The notes under the pieces: model-generated
Seen by the model: the letters and a program-made list of their open reading frames with translations, nothing else
What the model was told of the DNA's origin: nothing
Databases searched by the model: none
Part shown: one piece after another, positions 1 through 10,121 of the stretch
Layout of the letters: the number at the start of each line of letters is the position of its first letter
Position numbering within the stretch: the stretch's first letter is position 1
Source of the DNA: Aphis gossypii
Lineage: Eukaryota > Arthropoda > Insecta > Hemiptera > Aphididae
Assembly: GCF_020184175.1 (NCBI RefSeq)
Contig: NC_065532.1
Coordinates: 22,754,001-22,818,000 of the forward strand
Direction of reading: 5' to 3'
DNA: 64,000 bases
Made by a program: the position numbers and the translations under genes

Positions 1-1028
1 AGGCGGCATAAATACAAGTTGAGCGGACGGGAGGCGTTAACTCAGCATAAGCTTATATGCGGTGCACATAAGCCAATATTACCGGTGATGCCGAAAGAAG
101 GCGAGTGTCTGCGATTTGAAGCATGGAGAAACACTCAGAGACATCCTATAGTAATATATGCGGATTTTGAGACACTGCTAGTTAAGACGGACGAGGTGAA
201 GGGAAAAAATACGAAGATTGTTCACAAACATGAGGCTATGAGCTATGGTCTCATTGTGAAGGCGAGCAATGACGTACCGGCAGAGCTATTAGCGAGATAC
301 GAGATACCAACGGAACCAATATTATATCGAGGAAGTGAGAGTCGGCGTGATGTGGCGAGACATTTTGTTGAAACCGTGTCTGAAATAGCATTAAAGACAG
401 AGAAATTATTGAAGACGAATATTCCGATAAATATGTCCGCAGACGACATACAAGTTCATGAAGCAGCGACGCACTGCAATCTATGCAAAATTGAGTTTAC
501 CCCACCTTCAGAGGTACTATATCGTAAGACAGCTGACCATTGCCATCTCACAGGAAAATACCGTCAAGCTCTCTGCAATGTATGCAACCAAAAACTACAA
601 ACACCCGTTTTTGTACCATGCTACTTCCATAACTTGTCCAACTATGACGCACATCTGATAGTCACAGAACTTGGTTATGACACCCAGACTATTAGAGTGA
701 TACCCAACAGTGAGGAAAAATATATTTCGTTTACGAAATATGTGTCAAGTAAATTCCAAATCCGTTTCATAGACACTTTTAGATTCATGGCATCAGGACT
801 ATCAACTCTAGCTAAAAATCTTGTAACACCAGGTCTTGAAAACTTTCGTGAAACAGCTAAAGTGTTTACTGGAGACGATATGCCACTTGTAACTCGTAAG
901 GGGGTGTACCCGTATGAGTACACGGATAGTTGGAGCAGGTTGGACGAGACGAGTTTACCGAGCAAGAGGAGTTTTTATAGCACGTTAAACGAGTCGGGAA
1001 TAAAGGAGGAGGAATACACGCATGCAAA
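1..1028 (+). pseudogene. Protein-primed-type DNA polymerase B fragment (copy A)
   Basis: The plus-strand reading frame covers the exonuclease half of a family B DNA polymerase of the kind found in Polintons and related viruses. Visible motifs are Exo I (YADFET), a Cys/His zinc-binding block with DHCHLTGKYR, and an Exo II-type NLSNYDAHL. It is almost identical to the reverse complement of 2637-3664 in the neighbouring minus-strand copy. Identity stops at 1028, after which the frame ends within a few codons, so the Exo III and polymerase domains are missing. The 5' side continues beyond the window start. It is tail-to-tail with copy B, with about 60 bp between. Non-functional fragment. Confidence 0.75.
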
Positions 1029-3664
1029 ATGAAATAAATTCTATAGAGTAAGTTTTTTATTATATTTAAAAATTATTATACTTAAAATATTTATGATTTA
1101 TAGGGAAAGTGACCGTGAGCCAGTGTATGTATTTTATCATCTAGTACCACTCTTTTGTCATCATAACTGTTATAGGTCAGCTTCATGGTCTTTATCGTCA
1201 TCAACTTGTGTTTGAATGAGCGAATAGATACATTCTCCTTATACGCCTCCACGCCAGCTTCTCCAAACAAACACTTAACATGATCTTCAAGAGTCATGTG
1301 GTTTTTAACCACATGCTGTCTGATACCCTTTGCCTTGATCTGCTCTCTCACCACATCCTCTTCTCCTGTATATATGTTGTACGCGTATGATTTTGCACGT
1401 AGTGCACAAAACTCTGTCATTATATGTCCTTTTGCTTCATCAGAGAAAAACCCGGGCACCTTCTTCCTAGCTGTAGTGTAGCACGGATGGATAGGAGGCA
1501 AGTCCGCCGTGTCTAATCTATCCATCAAGTTGGGATTCTCAATCAAGTCTTTGTAGAAATCATCGGTATTGATATGATACACTAGTGAATCTAGAAAAAA
1601 AAAATGATATATTATATACATGAGATTAGTTTAAGTATATTTACCTGTGTCAGTGTACATTAGCTTGATTTTATCTTTATAATGTTTCTTCATAACGTTG
1701 TAATGATAGTCATACATTTTGGTTTTAGATATGTCCAGCACAGCGAATCCTGTAAATAATAAATAAACCAACCCTATGTACCTGTAAAAATAAGAAAAAA
1801 TTTTAAAATTCTGTTAAAAATCTTATAAAATATAAGTATTTACTTTTTCAACTATTAAGCCATTCTTAATCGCTTGTTGCAGGCTCCTATAATGTATTAT
1901 ATAATTTTTCTTCTTTTCGAACGTCGCCATCAATTTTTTCACCTTTGACCCTAGCGGCACGCTGTTCTGAGGTAGGAAAGGGAGATCATTATGATGATCG
2001 TGCAAATTTCTCGGGTATGATATATCAACTTCGTATACTCGCCCTATGGGGGAGGTATCGTCCAGATCATCCAATCCATTCAATGTGGGTTCAACCCAGT
2101 TGAACCCAGCATAAGGCATGTATTGGGACATTGCCCATCCGTACAAGTTGTTACCTATAAAAATTAATAAGTATGAAATATAATAATAATAATAATAATA
2201 ATAAGATTTGAAAAAATATACTTACAGTCCTGATATACAATCCATGATTTCTCCTTCGTTTCGTCATATCCCGGGGTCTTTATGTTATTCGCCTTCGCGT
2301 ACCTCTTACTCGCTTGTACCAAGCCGCCACGTATACCTATACAAAATAAGATTATTATCATATGTACATTTTTTAAAAATAATATACTGACCATTCTCGA
2401 ACATTAACAGCATGTCATAATCCGATAACATTTCAAGTTTCTGTCCTGTGAACTTCAGCATCGCGTCAAAACTTAAGCCGGGTGCAGTGAAATAGTGGGC
2501 GGCGTCCAGGTTGTATGTCTTTATGCACACATCACGAAAATTTTCAAAGACGTCCGCAAGCAGCAACACGTCGATTTTCAAATATAAGTCCGAATACTCG
2601 CCCAGCGTCTTGCAACCGAAGTGGTCCCAGACCTCCTTTGCATGCGTGTATTCCTCCTCCTTTATTCCCGACTCGTTTAACGTGCTATAAAAACTCCTCT
2701 TGCTCGGTAAACTCGTCTCGTCCAACCTGCTCCAACTATCCGTGTACTCATACGGGTACACCCCCTTACGAGTTACAAGTGGCATATCGTCTCCAGTAAA
2801 CACTTTAGCTGTTTCACGAAAGTTTTCAAGACCTGGTGTTACAAGATTTTTAGCTAGAGTTGATAGTCCTGATGCCATGAATCTAAAAGTGTCTATGAAA
2901 CGGATTTGGAATTTACTTGACACATATTTCGTAAACGAAATATATTTTTCCTCACTGTTGGGTATCACTCTAATAGTCTGGGTGTCATAACCAAGTTCTG
3001 TGACTATCAGATGTGCGTCATAGTTGGACAAGTTATGGAAGTAGCATGGTACAAAAACGGGTGTTTGTAGTTTTTGGTTGCATACATTGCAGAGAGCTTG
3101 ACGGTATTTTCCTGTGAGATGGCAATGGTCAGCTGTCTTACGATATAGTACCTCTGAAGGTGGGGTAAACTCAATTTTGCATAGATTGCAGTGCGTCGCT
3201 GCTTCATGAACTTGTATGTCGTCTGCGGACATATTTATCGGAATATTCGTCTTCAATAATTTCTCTGTCTTTAATGCTATTTCAGACACGGTTTCAACAA
3301 AATGTCTCGCCACATCACGCCGACTCTCACTTCCTCGATATAATATTGGTTCCGTTGGTATCTCGTATCTCGCTAATAGCTCTGCCGGTACGTCATTGCT
3401 CGCCTTCACAATGAGACCATAGCTCATAGCCTCATGTTTGTGAACAATCTTCGTATTTTTTCCCTTCACCTCGTCCGTCTTAACTAGCAGTGTCTCAAAA
3501 TCCGCATATATTACTATAGGATGTCTCTGAGTGTTTCTCCATGCTTCAAATCGCAGACACTCGCCTTCTTTCGGCATCACCGGTAATATTGGCTTATGTG
3601 CACCGCATATAAGCTTATGCTGAGTTAACGCCTCCCGTCCGCTCAACTTGTATTTATGCCGCCT
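1..3664. repeat. Inverted duplication of polymerase sequence (arms 1-1028 and 2637-3664)
   Basis: Bases 1-1028 and the reverse complement of 2637-3664 agree almost base for base. The spacer of about 1.6 kb is the 3' part of the polymerase gene in copy B. The left arm probably continues past the window start. This mirrors the fold-back architecture of the complete insertion at 32255-38680, but with a different breakpoint. Confidence 0.8.
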
Positions 3665-5308
3665 GTCATCGAATGATGTGAAACACTTCTTGCAAAACAC
3701 TACTCTCTCTTCATGTCCAGTCTTTTGCGATCTAATAAGCCGAGAAAAATTTGAAATATACACATAGTGTGAGTTTTCGTCGTCCGTCACCAACAACAAA
3801 TCAAAGTGGTTGGCTTTCTCCTCATCAACGACACGTAGCGGATACACCTCGTACGTCGGATATTTACGTGGTGGCTGGAACTTTTTGTCCAACCCATACA
3901 CATTAATAGATACATTTCTATTATTTTTCTCAAATTTAGCGATGTCCGATAGAGGTGTGGGAAATGTGATGCCTTCAAAATTGTACTTATCCTCGTGATT
4001 TCTATAATTTTCACCGATACGGTATACCGCATGCCCCGTCACATGCCTCGCCAAAATCGCCCACTTGAAACATTCCTGATCTGTGTTTTGAGGGTTGATG
4101 GTGGCCCGTTTCCTGTCAATATACGCCGGCAACGATATGTACGATGAACCGCACATTGGTGTATATTTATATATACTTAGCAATAACCCATCTATACTTT
4201 CTAATGTAAATCCACTTCCGCGTGATTTATATTCTTCCTCCTCCTTCGACAACTTTATAAAAGCTCTCTCAATGATCGTACTAATGTCACTATCCGGAAA
4301 AAGTTCTACCGCCGAAGTCTTGAATGCCCGGTTCTCCGACGAGTTTGGTACGTTGGGCCGGTTGTATGCTGCCTCGAGTTTCAAATTAAATTTTATCGGG
4401 TGTTTTTTCAGACATGTCTTTAATACATTTTCAAGCTCAGGCATGAGCGAGCGGAGAAAGTCGGGATAATTGTGAACATTGTTAATATTTTGACATAATA
4501 CCACACGATTTTTCGATTCGCAGACGAAGAAATTTCTGTGAAACCAGGAGTCTTAACTATGTCCATACGAGCCTTTTTCATCCTAGCTACCGAGGTGGTG
4601 TTTGCAGTGGAAACCCGTCTACCATTTACACATGTAGTGTAAGAATCTTCAAAAAAAAAAAAACCCTAATAAATCTAAAGAAAAACTAATTTTCCTATAA
4701 TAGTATAAAAGTTTTATGTATCGTTAAAAATTAAATCTATCAAATGATCTGATCAGCATATAAATAAAATTTATACGAATCTTTGAAAATTATATCCCAT
4801 CTAAAATATTAAAAATAAAACTAACCTGTATTATCGTCTTGAACTTTTTCATTTTCAAATTCGTCCATTGCTGCCATGCAAATCTCGTCCTCATTTTCAA
4901 ACTCATCCATAACTGCCATGCAAATCTCGTCTTCGGCCACCATGTTCGAGCGACCGGCCTGGATATCGGGAACGAAAATTTGAGGGGCAATCTGGATCTG
5001 TGGAGCAATGCGAGGCGCGAACTGTATGACACTCTGTCGTACTGGTTGAGATGCAGGCTGGCTATAAGACGGAGCGATGCCTTGGAAAAAATATTAGATA
5101 TAAATTAATAATAGATATAAATTATTAATAAAAATAAATAAGTATACATACCATGAACATTTTTCAAATGTTTGGTGAGACTGGTTTTGTATGTAAATGT
5201 TGACTGACATATAGTACATGGAAAACGAATACCGGTATGAGTTTTTTGGTGGACAACCAAGTTATCTTTACGTGTGAAAACCGACGGGCACTGTTCGCAT
5301 TTAAACAT
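1091..5308 (-). pseudogene. Zinc-finger / DNA polymerase B gene, copy B (seven or more exons, internally deleted)
   Basis: Proposed exons on the minus strand: 5308-5152, 5080-4826, 4646-2392, 2336-2226, 2154-1844, 1749-1645 and 1590-1091, all with GT-AG borders. Exon 1 encodes two C2H2 zinc fingers starting at an ATG (MFKCEQCP). Exon 3 carries the exonuclease motifs YADFET, NLSNYDAHL and an Exo III-type block YLKIDVLLLADVF. Exon 5 starts with the Pol A motif NNLYGWAM, and motif C (MYTDT then DS) is split across exons 6 and 7. About 100 residues expected between Pol A and C, including palm motif B, are absent near 1760. The frame also slips by one base near 4488. The enzyme would be inactive. 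Similar genes in Polintons replicate the element by protein priming; spliceosomal introns suggest long residence in, or expression from, the nucleus. Confidence 0.75.
4851..4934 (-). repeat. 42-bp in-frame tandem duplication in exon 2 of copy B
   Basis: Two adjacent 42-bp units (4851-4892 and 4893-4934) are near copies and encode repeated acidic residues around MDEFENE. Copies C and D at 34262-34453 and 37024-37215 have a single unit, and their exon is correspondingly shorter. The duplication is therefore specific to copy B. Confidence 0.8.
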
Positions 5309-6260
5309 ATTTAAAATGAAAAAAATAATATTTAAAAACTAAACACTGGAAAATATTCGAAGACGAAGCGTATACGACGGTTTAACACGTACTGGAGGAC
5401 TCTTGACTCTTTTCAGAATTTATAAAGACGAATTTGAATAGGTGTGAGTACAAGATTTGGGAAATGGTATTTAATTGACATGACAATACCTGCGACATTA
5501 AGCTTAATGTGCGTTCGGTATTAATATTGGTTATTCACTGATGTATTCTTCTTTAATTACGGATATGTTAGCCTAATGGTAGGGCGTCTATTAAGAGTAT
5601 GCGACATCCTGGAGACCGGTAGGACACATTAAGAAGACATTTATTGTGATTATTACTATCATTTGGCATGAAATGTCTTTCAATCACTAATGTACAGGTG
5701 GTGTGTGAATGATAAAGGGTCTTTCAATATAAATGGCGAGGAAGTCTAAATTTAATTACATTTTTTGTATATGATTTTCCTAAGTATAAGAGGTAGCTAT
5801 AGAATATTTATATGATTATGTATATTATTTAGCGTGTATTTAAATATAATAGTATATCGTTCAATGGGTGGCGGCAATAATAATAATGGTTTTTGCAAGG
5901 TATTGTGTGATTATTGATATTTATTTAAATAAGGATACCTATTAAAAGTCCACGACATCCTGGCGACACGTGCGATTATTAAGCTATTAGTTTTCATAGC
6001 TATTAGTTAATTGAATAAAGGATTTGGCAATAGAGTACTAAGTATGCAGGTGCAAGCTATTAGTTTTCATTTATCGATAATATTTATAATATGTACATCT
6101 AAGAAATGTCTCTTAACATCAACCGCGAATAATATTTTATAGTACAGTATTCTATGTATATTATTTAGCGTGTATTTAAATATAGCAGTATATTGTTCAA
6201 TGGGTTAGAGTCGAGGTGGGAAGGTGGTAAAACCTCCAGAACCTACCAAATTATACTACT
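5309..6260 (-). promoter_or_regulatory. 5' leader and long non-coding end of the Polinton-like element
   Basis: There is no gene here. A TATA-like CTTTATAAATT on the minus strand around 5416-5428 lies upstream of the zinc-finger start. From about 5590 to 6205 the sequence is closely related to 37720-38320 and to the reverse complement of 33140-33780, so it is the conserved non-coding arm of this element family. It includes the shared block GCGACATCCTGG and the landmark TTCAATGGG near 6198. The last ~22 bases form the terminal inverted repeat. Confidence 0.6.
6239..6260. repeat. Terminal inverted repeat end of Polinton-like element
   Basis: CAGAACCTACCAAATTATACTACT-type end (first base near 6237), with one substitution relative to the ends at 32255 and 38680. 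The junction with reverse-transcriptase coding sequence at 6261 fixes the boundary. Confidence 0.75.
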
Positions 6261-8342
6261 GATGATATTTTGTCAGTAATTCTATGTATTTGGTGAATTG
6301 TCGAGTGATATGATCGGAATCCAAATTGAGTATTTGGGATGATGTTTTTTTCTTTGATAATAGGGGTTATTCTTTTAACACGTTGACGGACACTTGGAAG
6401 TACCATTTTTTTCAATAGGTATGCTTTAAATTGGCATATGGAAATACCATGTGATTATGTGAACTTATAAATAAAACTGAAATTATTATCTATACTAATT
6501 TTTAGTGCCACCAAAATGCGCAATAATATGCTTAATATGGGCAATACAGCTTCTTTTTACATAAGAAACCATTGGAAATATTACTGCCATAACAGTAATG
6601 CCACTTTTTAGAAGGTATTTAGAATCTGCTATAGCAGTAATATTTTAAATTGCCAATATAGATACAAATAGACGATTACTTCATATGCAGTAAAATTGAT
6701 CGATTGTCCATCAACGTGTTAAGAAGTAATTTTTCGAAAAGTTTCCCTAACGTTGGTAGTAAACTTATCGGGCGGTATGAGGTTACCAAATGCTTTGGTT
6801 TCTCTGGCTTAGCAATTAATATGATTGTTGAGAATTTCCATATTGGGGGAATGTATGATAACCTGAGCATTGTGTTGTATATGTGAGTCAAAAGAAGGAT
6901 GGTTTTATTTGTTAGTTTTTTGAGTATTTTGTTGTTAATTAGATCATATCCTGGGGATTTGTTGTTGTGTAGTTTAGTTATATAATATTTTATTTCTTGT
7001 GGTGTGATTGGTTTGGCTGGTAGGGACATAGGTAGTGGACTGTTAAGAAAAGTTTGGACATTATCTATGTGTGTTTTTATATTGTAATTTGTATCCGAGT
7101 GAGGTTGGAAAATTTCTGATAGGTGATTGCCGAATAAATTCGCTTTTTCACTGTCGGTTATGGCTAGAGTGTTGTTAGGATTTTTTAAGGGGGGGACAAC
7201 GTCTTTTCTTTTGGTTTTATTTCTTATTGATTTCCATAAGGAACCATTGACTGGCGTAAGTGATGATAAAAATGAGTGGAATTGATTGGTTTTGAAGGTT
7301 TGCAGGTCTTTTTTTAGTTTATTTGTTAATTTGTTTAATTCATGTTTGTGCTCCGGGTAATGGGTTTGATGCCAAATCTTTCTAGCTTGGCGTTTTTTTT
7401 TAATTAATTCTTTTAAATTCTGTGGTAAATAAGTATATTGGTGTGGTTTTATTGGTATATTCGTATTTGATGGTGAAGAGGTTGAATCTGTTATTGCTTT
7501 TTGGATAGTTGTAATGAGGGATTGTGTAGCACTGTCTATGTCATCGTGGTGTTAGTTTTTAGTCGGATATTTAATGAGATATATTTGTCTAATTTTTTTT
7601 GGAATATATTGAAATTAATTTGACTAGAGTGTAGAGTGTTGTTTACGTTTTCTGGTTTACCACCTAGGAGGAGTAGAACTGGGGAGTGGTCACTGGACAG
7701 TTCTTCAAGGTTTTTTATATTATTATTTAAGTGGTTTGGTAGCGAGGTTAGGAAAAAATCTAATATGTCTGGGTGACGATTTGTATGAGATGGCCAGTAG
7801 GTTGGGGCACTAGGTGAGATGAAGGATAAGTGATTATTTAAAATTGCATTGTAAAAAATTTGGCCTCTAGGGTTAGTTGATCTACATCCAAATGCGGTAT
7901 GCTTTGCATTAAAGTCGCCGCCAATAATGAATGAATTTTTAAGTGTTCTTAGGAATGTTTGGAGTCGAGGTGGTGTTATTTTTTGACTAGGAGGGCAGTA
8001 GACTGATGATATTGAGATGGGAATATGGTTAAGTACTATTTGGATACTTGTAGCTTGTATATAGGTCTTTTGATATATCGGCAATGCGTAGTGTAATAGC
8101 GTAGTGGATATTAAGATCGCGGTACCAGCGTGTGCAGTATCATCGGGGTGATCTGTTCGGTGTGTTATATAGCCTGGTATGTTGAAATGTTTCGTTGGTG
8201 TTAGGTGTGTTTCTGTAATTAGGGCGATATTTATTTTTTTGTCGTAGAGCAAGTGTTGTAGTTCATTTTTGTTGTGGATTAATCCATTTGCGTTCCAGAG
8301 TAATATTGATAAAGGAGGAGTTTGATTATTATCAGTTGACAT
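6261..8342 (-). pseudogene. Jockey-type ORF2: AP-like endonuclease and reverse transcriptase
   Basis: The ATG is at 8342, just inside the end of ORF1. The endonuclease (about 8340-7650) has the expected motifs LLWNANGL, ITETHL, GGDFNAKH and SSDHSP, which carry the catalytic Asn, Glu, Asp and His residues. A one-base frameshift near 7549 ends the first frame at 7536. The next frame continues with a linker (KKKRQARKIWHQ) and then the reverse-transcriptase fingers (ITKLHNNKSPGYD, TSYRPISLLPTLGK) and, beyond the MITE, NTQFGFRSYHST. The catalytic YxDD block is not in the window. ORF2 nicks the target and copies the RNA by target-primed reverse transcription; this copy is dead. Confidence 0.85.
6375..6722. 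mobile_element. piggyBac-type MITE inserted in the reverse transcriptase
   Basis: A 340-bp non-coding segment is bounded by TTAA at 6375-6378 and at 6719-6722. Its ends are inverted (CACGTTGACGGACA on the left, reverse complement of TGTCCATCAACGTG on the right). Removing it with one TTAA joins LLLK to RITPIIKEKN in frame and continues into the QFGFR motif of the reverse transcriptase. The target duplication therefore marks a clean insertion. Confidence 0.85.
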
Positions 8343-9615
8343 TTTTCATTAATTTGTCGATGACTGTTGTTAAAAGTGAGATAAATGGGTTAATGAGGGA
8401 TTTGAATTCGTTTAAAAAGGAGGTCAATTGGGTAGTCATGTTTACGTTTTGTTGGTTTTGGCGTTCATTATTTGTGTGTGTAGGATTTTTATTTTGTAGA
8501 GTGGCCTTGGAGTAGGTTTGGCTGTTATTTGAATTATTTGGGTGTGGGGTACTGTTGAGAGACTGGTTGTACAAGGAGGGGTTTTTGTGATTTGTGTTTT
8601 CTTCAGTTTTGTCAGTGTTGCTTTTGCTTGGTGATTGTTTTTTTCGAAGTTGCTGCAGGTTTTTGAATACAAGGCATCCGCGATAATTTGCTGGGTGATC
8701 TCCGTTACATAACGCACATTTGGCAGGGAGGTCTCGACTTTTGGTACATGTGTCAGTTCTGTGGTTTTCGCCACAACGGACACATCTCGGAAGGTTGTTG
8801 CAGTAAGTTCTGGTGTGGCCGTAGTTTTGGAAATTTAAGCATTGTGGTGTTAGTTTATTGATACGAGGTGTTTCGATTTTGACTTTGGTGTAGCATATAG
8901 TTTGAAGCTCGAATATATTTTTATTGTGAAGCTCTGGTTCTAGGTCTACAAAAAATAGGGGCAGTTTTATTTTTGAGACTCTATGCAGAGCGTTTGTGAC
9001 GTTTCTCACTTGATATCCTTCATTTTCAAGTTCTTCTTTTATGTAATCTGGTGGAGTAGTAGGATGTAGATTTCTAATGACGATACGGTAAGGTTTGTTT
9101 TCTTTTAATTGATATGTAAAAAATTCAGCTTTTGCATCTTTTAGATATTTAATTATGGTTCTGTATGCATTTGATGATGTAGTGTTTATTTTAATTGATT
9201 CAGTAGAGCTTTTGCAAGTAAAATCGTCGGTGGGTTCTATAATATTTTTTATATTCACGCAAAATTATTGATAATTTTGGATTTTTGTTTTAATAAATAT
9301 TGGAGGAGGTAATTTAGAGATGATTTCGTTTGTTTCATTAGTTTCCATATCCGTGTAATCACTTTGAGATAGGACACTGAATTTATTATGAGAGGAAAAT
9401 TGCGTGTTAGTCGTGGTTTTAATTGCTTTTGATAAATGATTTTGTTTATCAGAATTTAATCGTTTGTGAGATTTGGGAGAGACGACTTCAGTCCATTCGT
9501 AATTGAAAACATCGTTCGCGTCGGACTCGCTTAATTGGCTGTTATTCTTTATCTTTTGTACGGTGTTTTGGTTGATAATTTTAATTGGGGAGATAGTCTT
9601 AGATTTAGAGTTCAT
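8332..9615 (-). pseudogene. Jockey-type ORF1 (gag-like nucleic-acid-binding protein)
   Basis: One frame runs from the ATG at 9615 to 8332 and is broken only by an in-frame TAA at 9265-9267. The middle has an RRM-like PRE_C2HC region (YRIVIRNLHPTTPPDYIKEE). It is followed by three zinc knuckles: CLNFQNYGHTRTYC, CVRCGENHRTDTC and CALCNGDHPANYRGC. The first knuckle has Phe where the second Cys is expected. The tail is Asn/Gln/Lys-rich. ORF1 proteins coat retrotransposon RNA. The nonsense codon and lost Cys mark a decayed copy. Confidence 0.85.
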
Positions 9616-10121
9616 TTTTAATTAGGTGTTGTTACGTAAGTGAAACGCGGCTGGGAAGACGGTCTGTTATCGTTATATGGGTTTGAATTAATTAAGATAC
9701 TTACAGAAAGTCTTGCCTTGGGGTTTAGGCCCCAGACGGGCCGTGATTTTTTGGTTAAAAAAAAAGCACTTGAATTTCTTGTTTTTTTGACACTTTTCAC
9801 AATAAAAACGGTTAAGTATTTATTTTGAATATTAGTAAAATAGTAATTATAGAATAATTTAGATGCACACATTATGAGTGCGGGACATCGAATGAAAACT
9901 TAGCAAGTTATAGATGGTTTTCTTATTCATGACCGGTGGTTCCAAAAATGTGCGAAAACTATACGATGATACGGTGAATGACTAATATTATGTATAAATA
10001 AACAAAAATCAATACAATTTAACGATTGAAAAAACTACAAAAAAAAAAACAAATATATAACATAACATAACTTTTATTATACATATTATAATATTTTTTG
10101 TTTTCACATGTGTCTTATATA
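9616..10121. other. Intergenic: retrotransposon leader and 3' flank of piggyBac gene
   Basis: About 500 bp without a gene. The first ~280 bp is probably the 5' untranslated region of the jockey-type element. The rest is AT-rich and should contain the 3' end of the piggyBac element, but I found no TTAA end matching the one at 15277, so that terminus may be lost. Confidence 0.4.

Larger units (their letters stand above)
1..6260 (-). mobile_element. Polinton-like (virus-like) element, right part; left end outside window
   Basis: This stretch holds a zinc-finger/DNA polymerase B gene on the minus strand, a second polymerase fragment on the plus strand, and a non-coding end. The right terminus is at 6260 and reads, as reverse complement, AGTAGTATAATTTGGTAGG; it matches the ends of the complete insertion at 32255-38680. 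Outside it, at 6261, reverse-transcriptase coding sequence of a jockey-type element begins, so this element inserted into that retrotransposon. The next bases are GATGAT, which is the predicted 6-bp target duplication; its partner would lie left of the window. No integrase, packaging ATPase, protease or capsid gene is visible in the part present. Known Polintons have 5'-AG ends and 6-bp duplications; assignment to that group is an inference from ends plus polymerase. Confidence 0.7.
6261..9615 (-). mobile_element. Jockey-type non-LTR retrotransposon, 3' part cut off by the Polinton-like element
   Basis: Minus-strand ORF1 (gag-like) and ORF2 (endonuclease plus reverse transcriptase) overlap by about 11 bases in the usual jockey order. 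The reverse transcriptase is open to base 6261, where the virus-like element begins, so the remainder is expected beyond the window start. A TTAA-flanked MITE is inserted within the reverse transcriptase at 6375-6722. The 5' untranslated region probably extends to roughly 9900. Confidence 0.8.

Noticed and set aside
5560..5640. tRNA-like phrase GTTAGCCTAATGGTAGGGCG
   Set aside because: It resembles an A box only; no cloverleaf or B box could be formed and the region is part of the Polinton-like arm.
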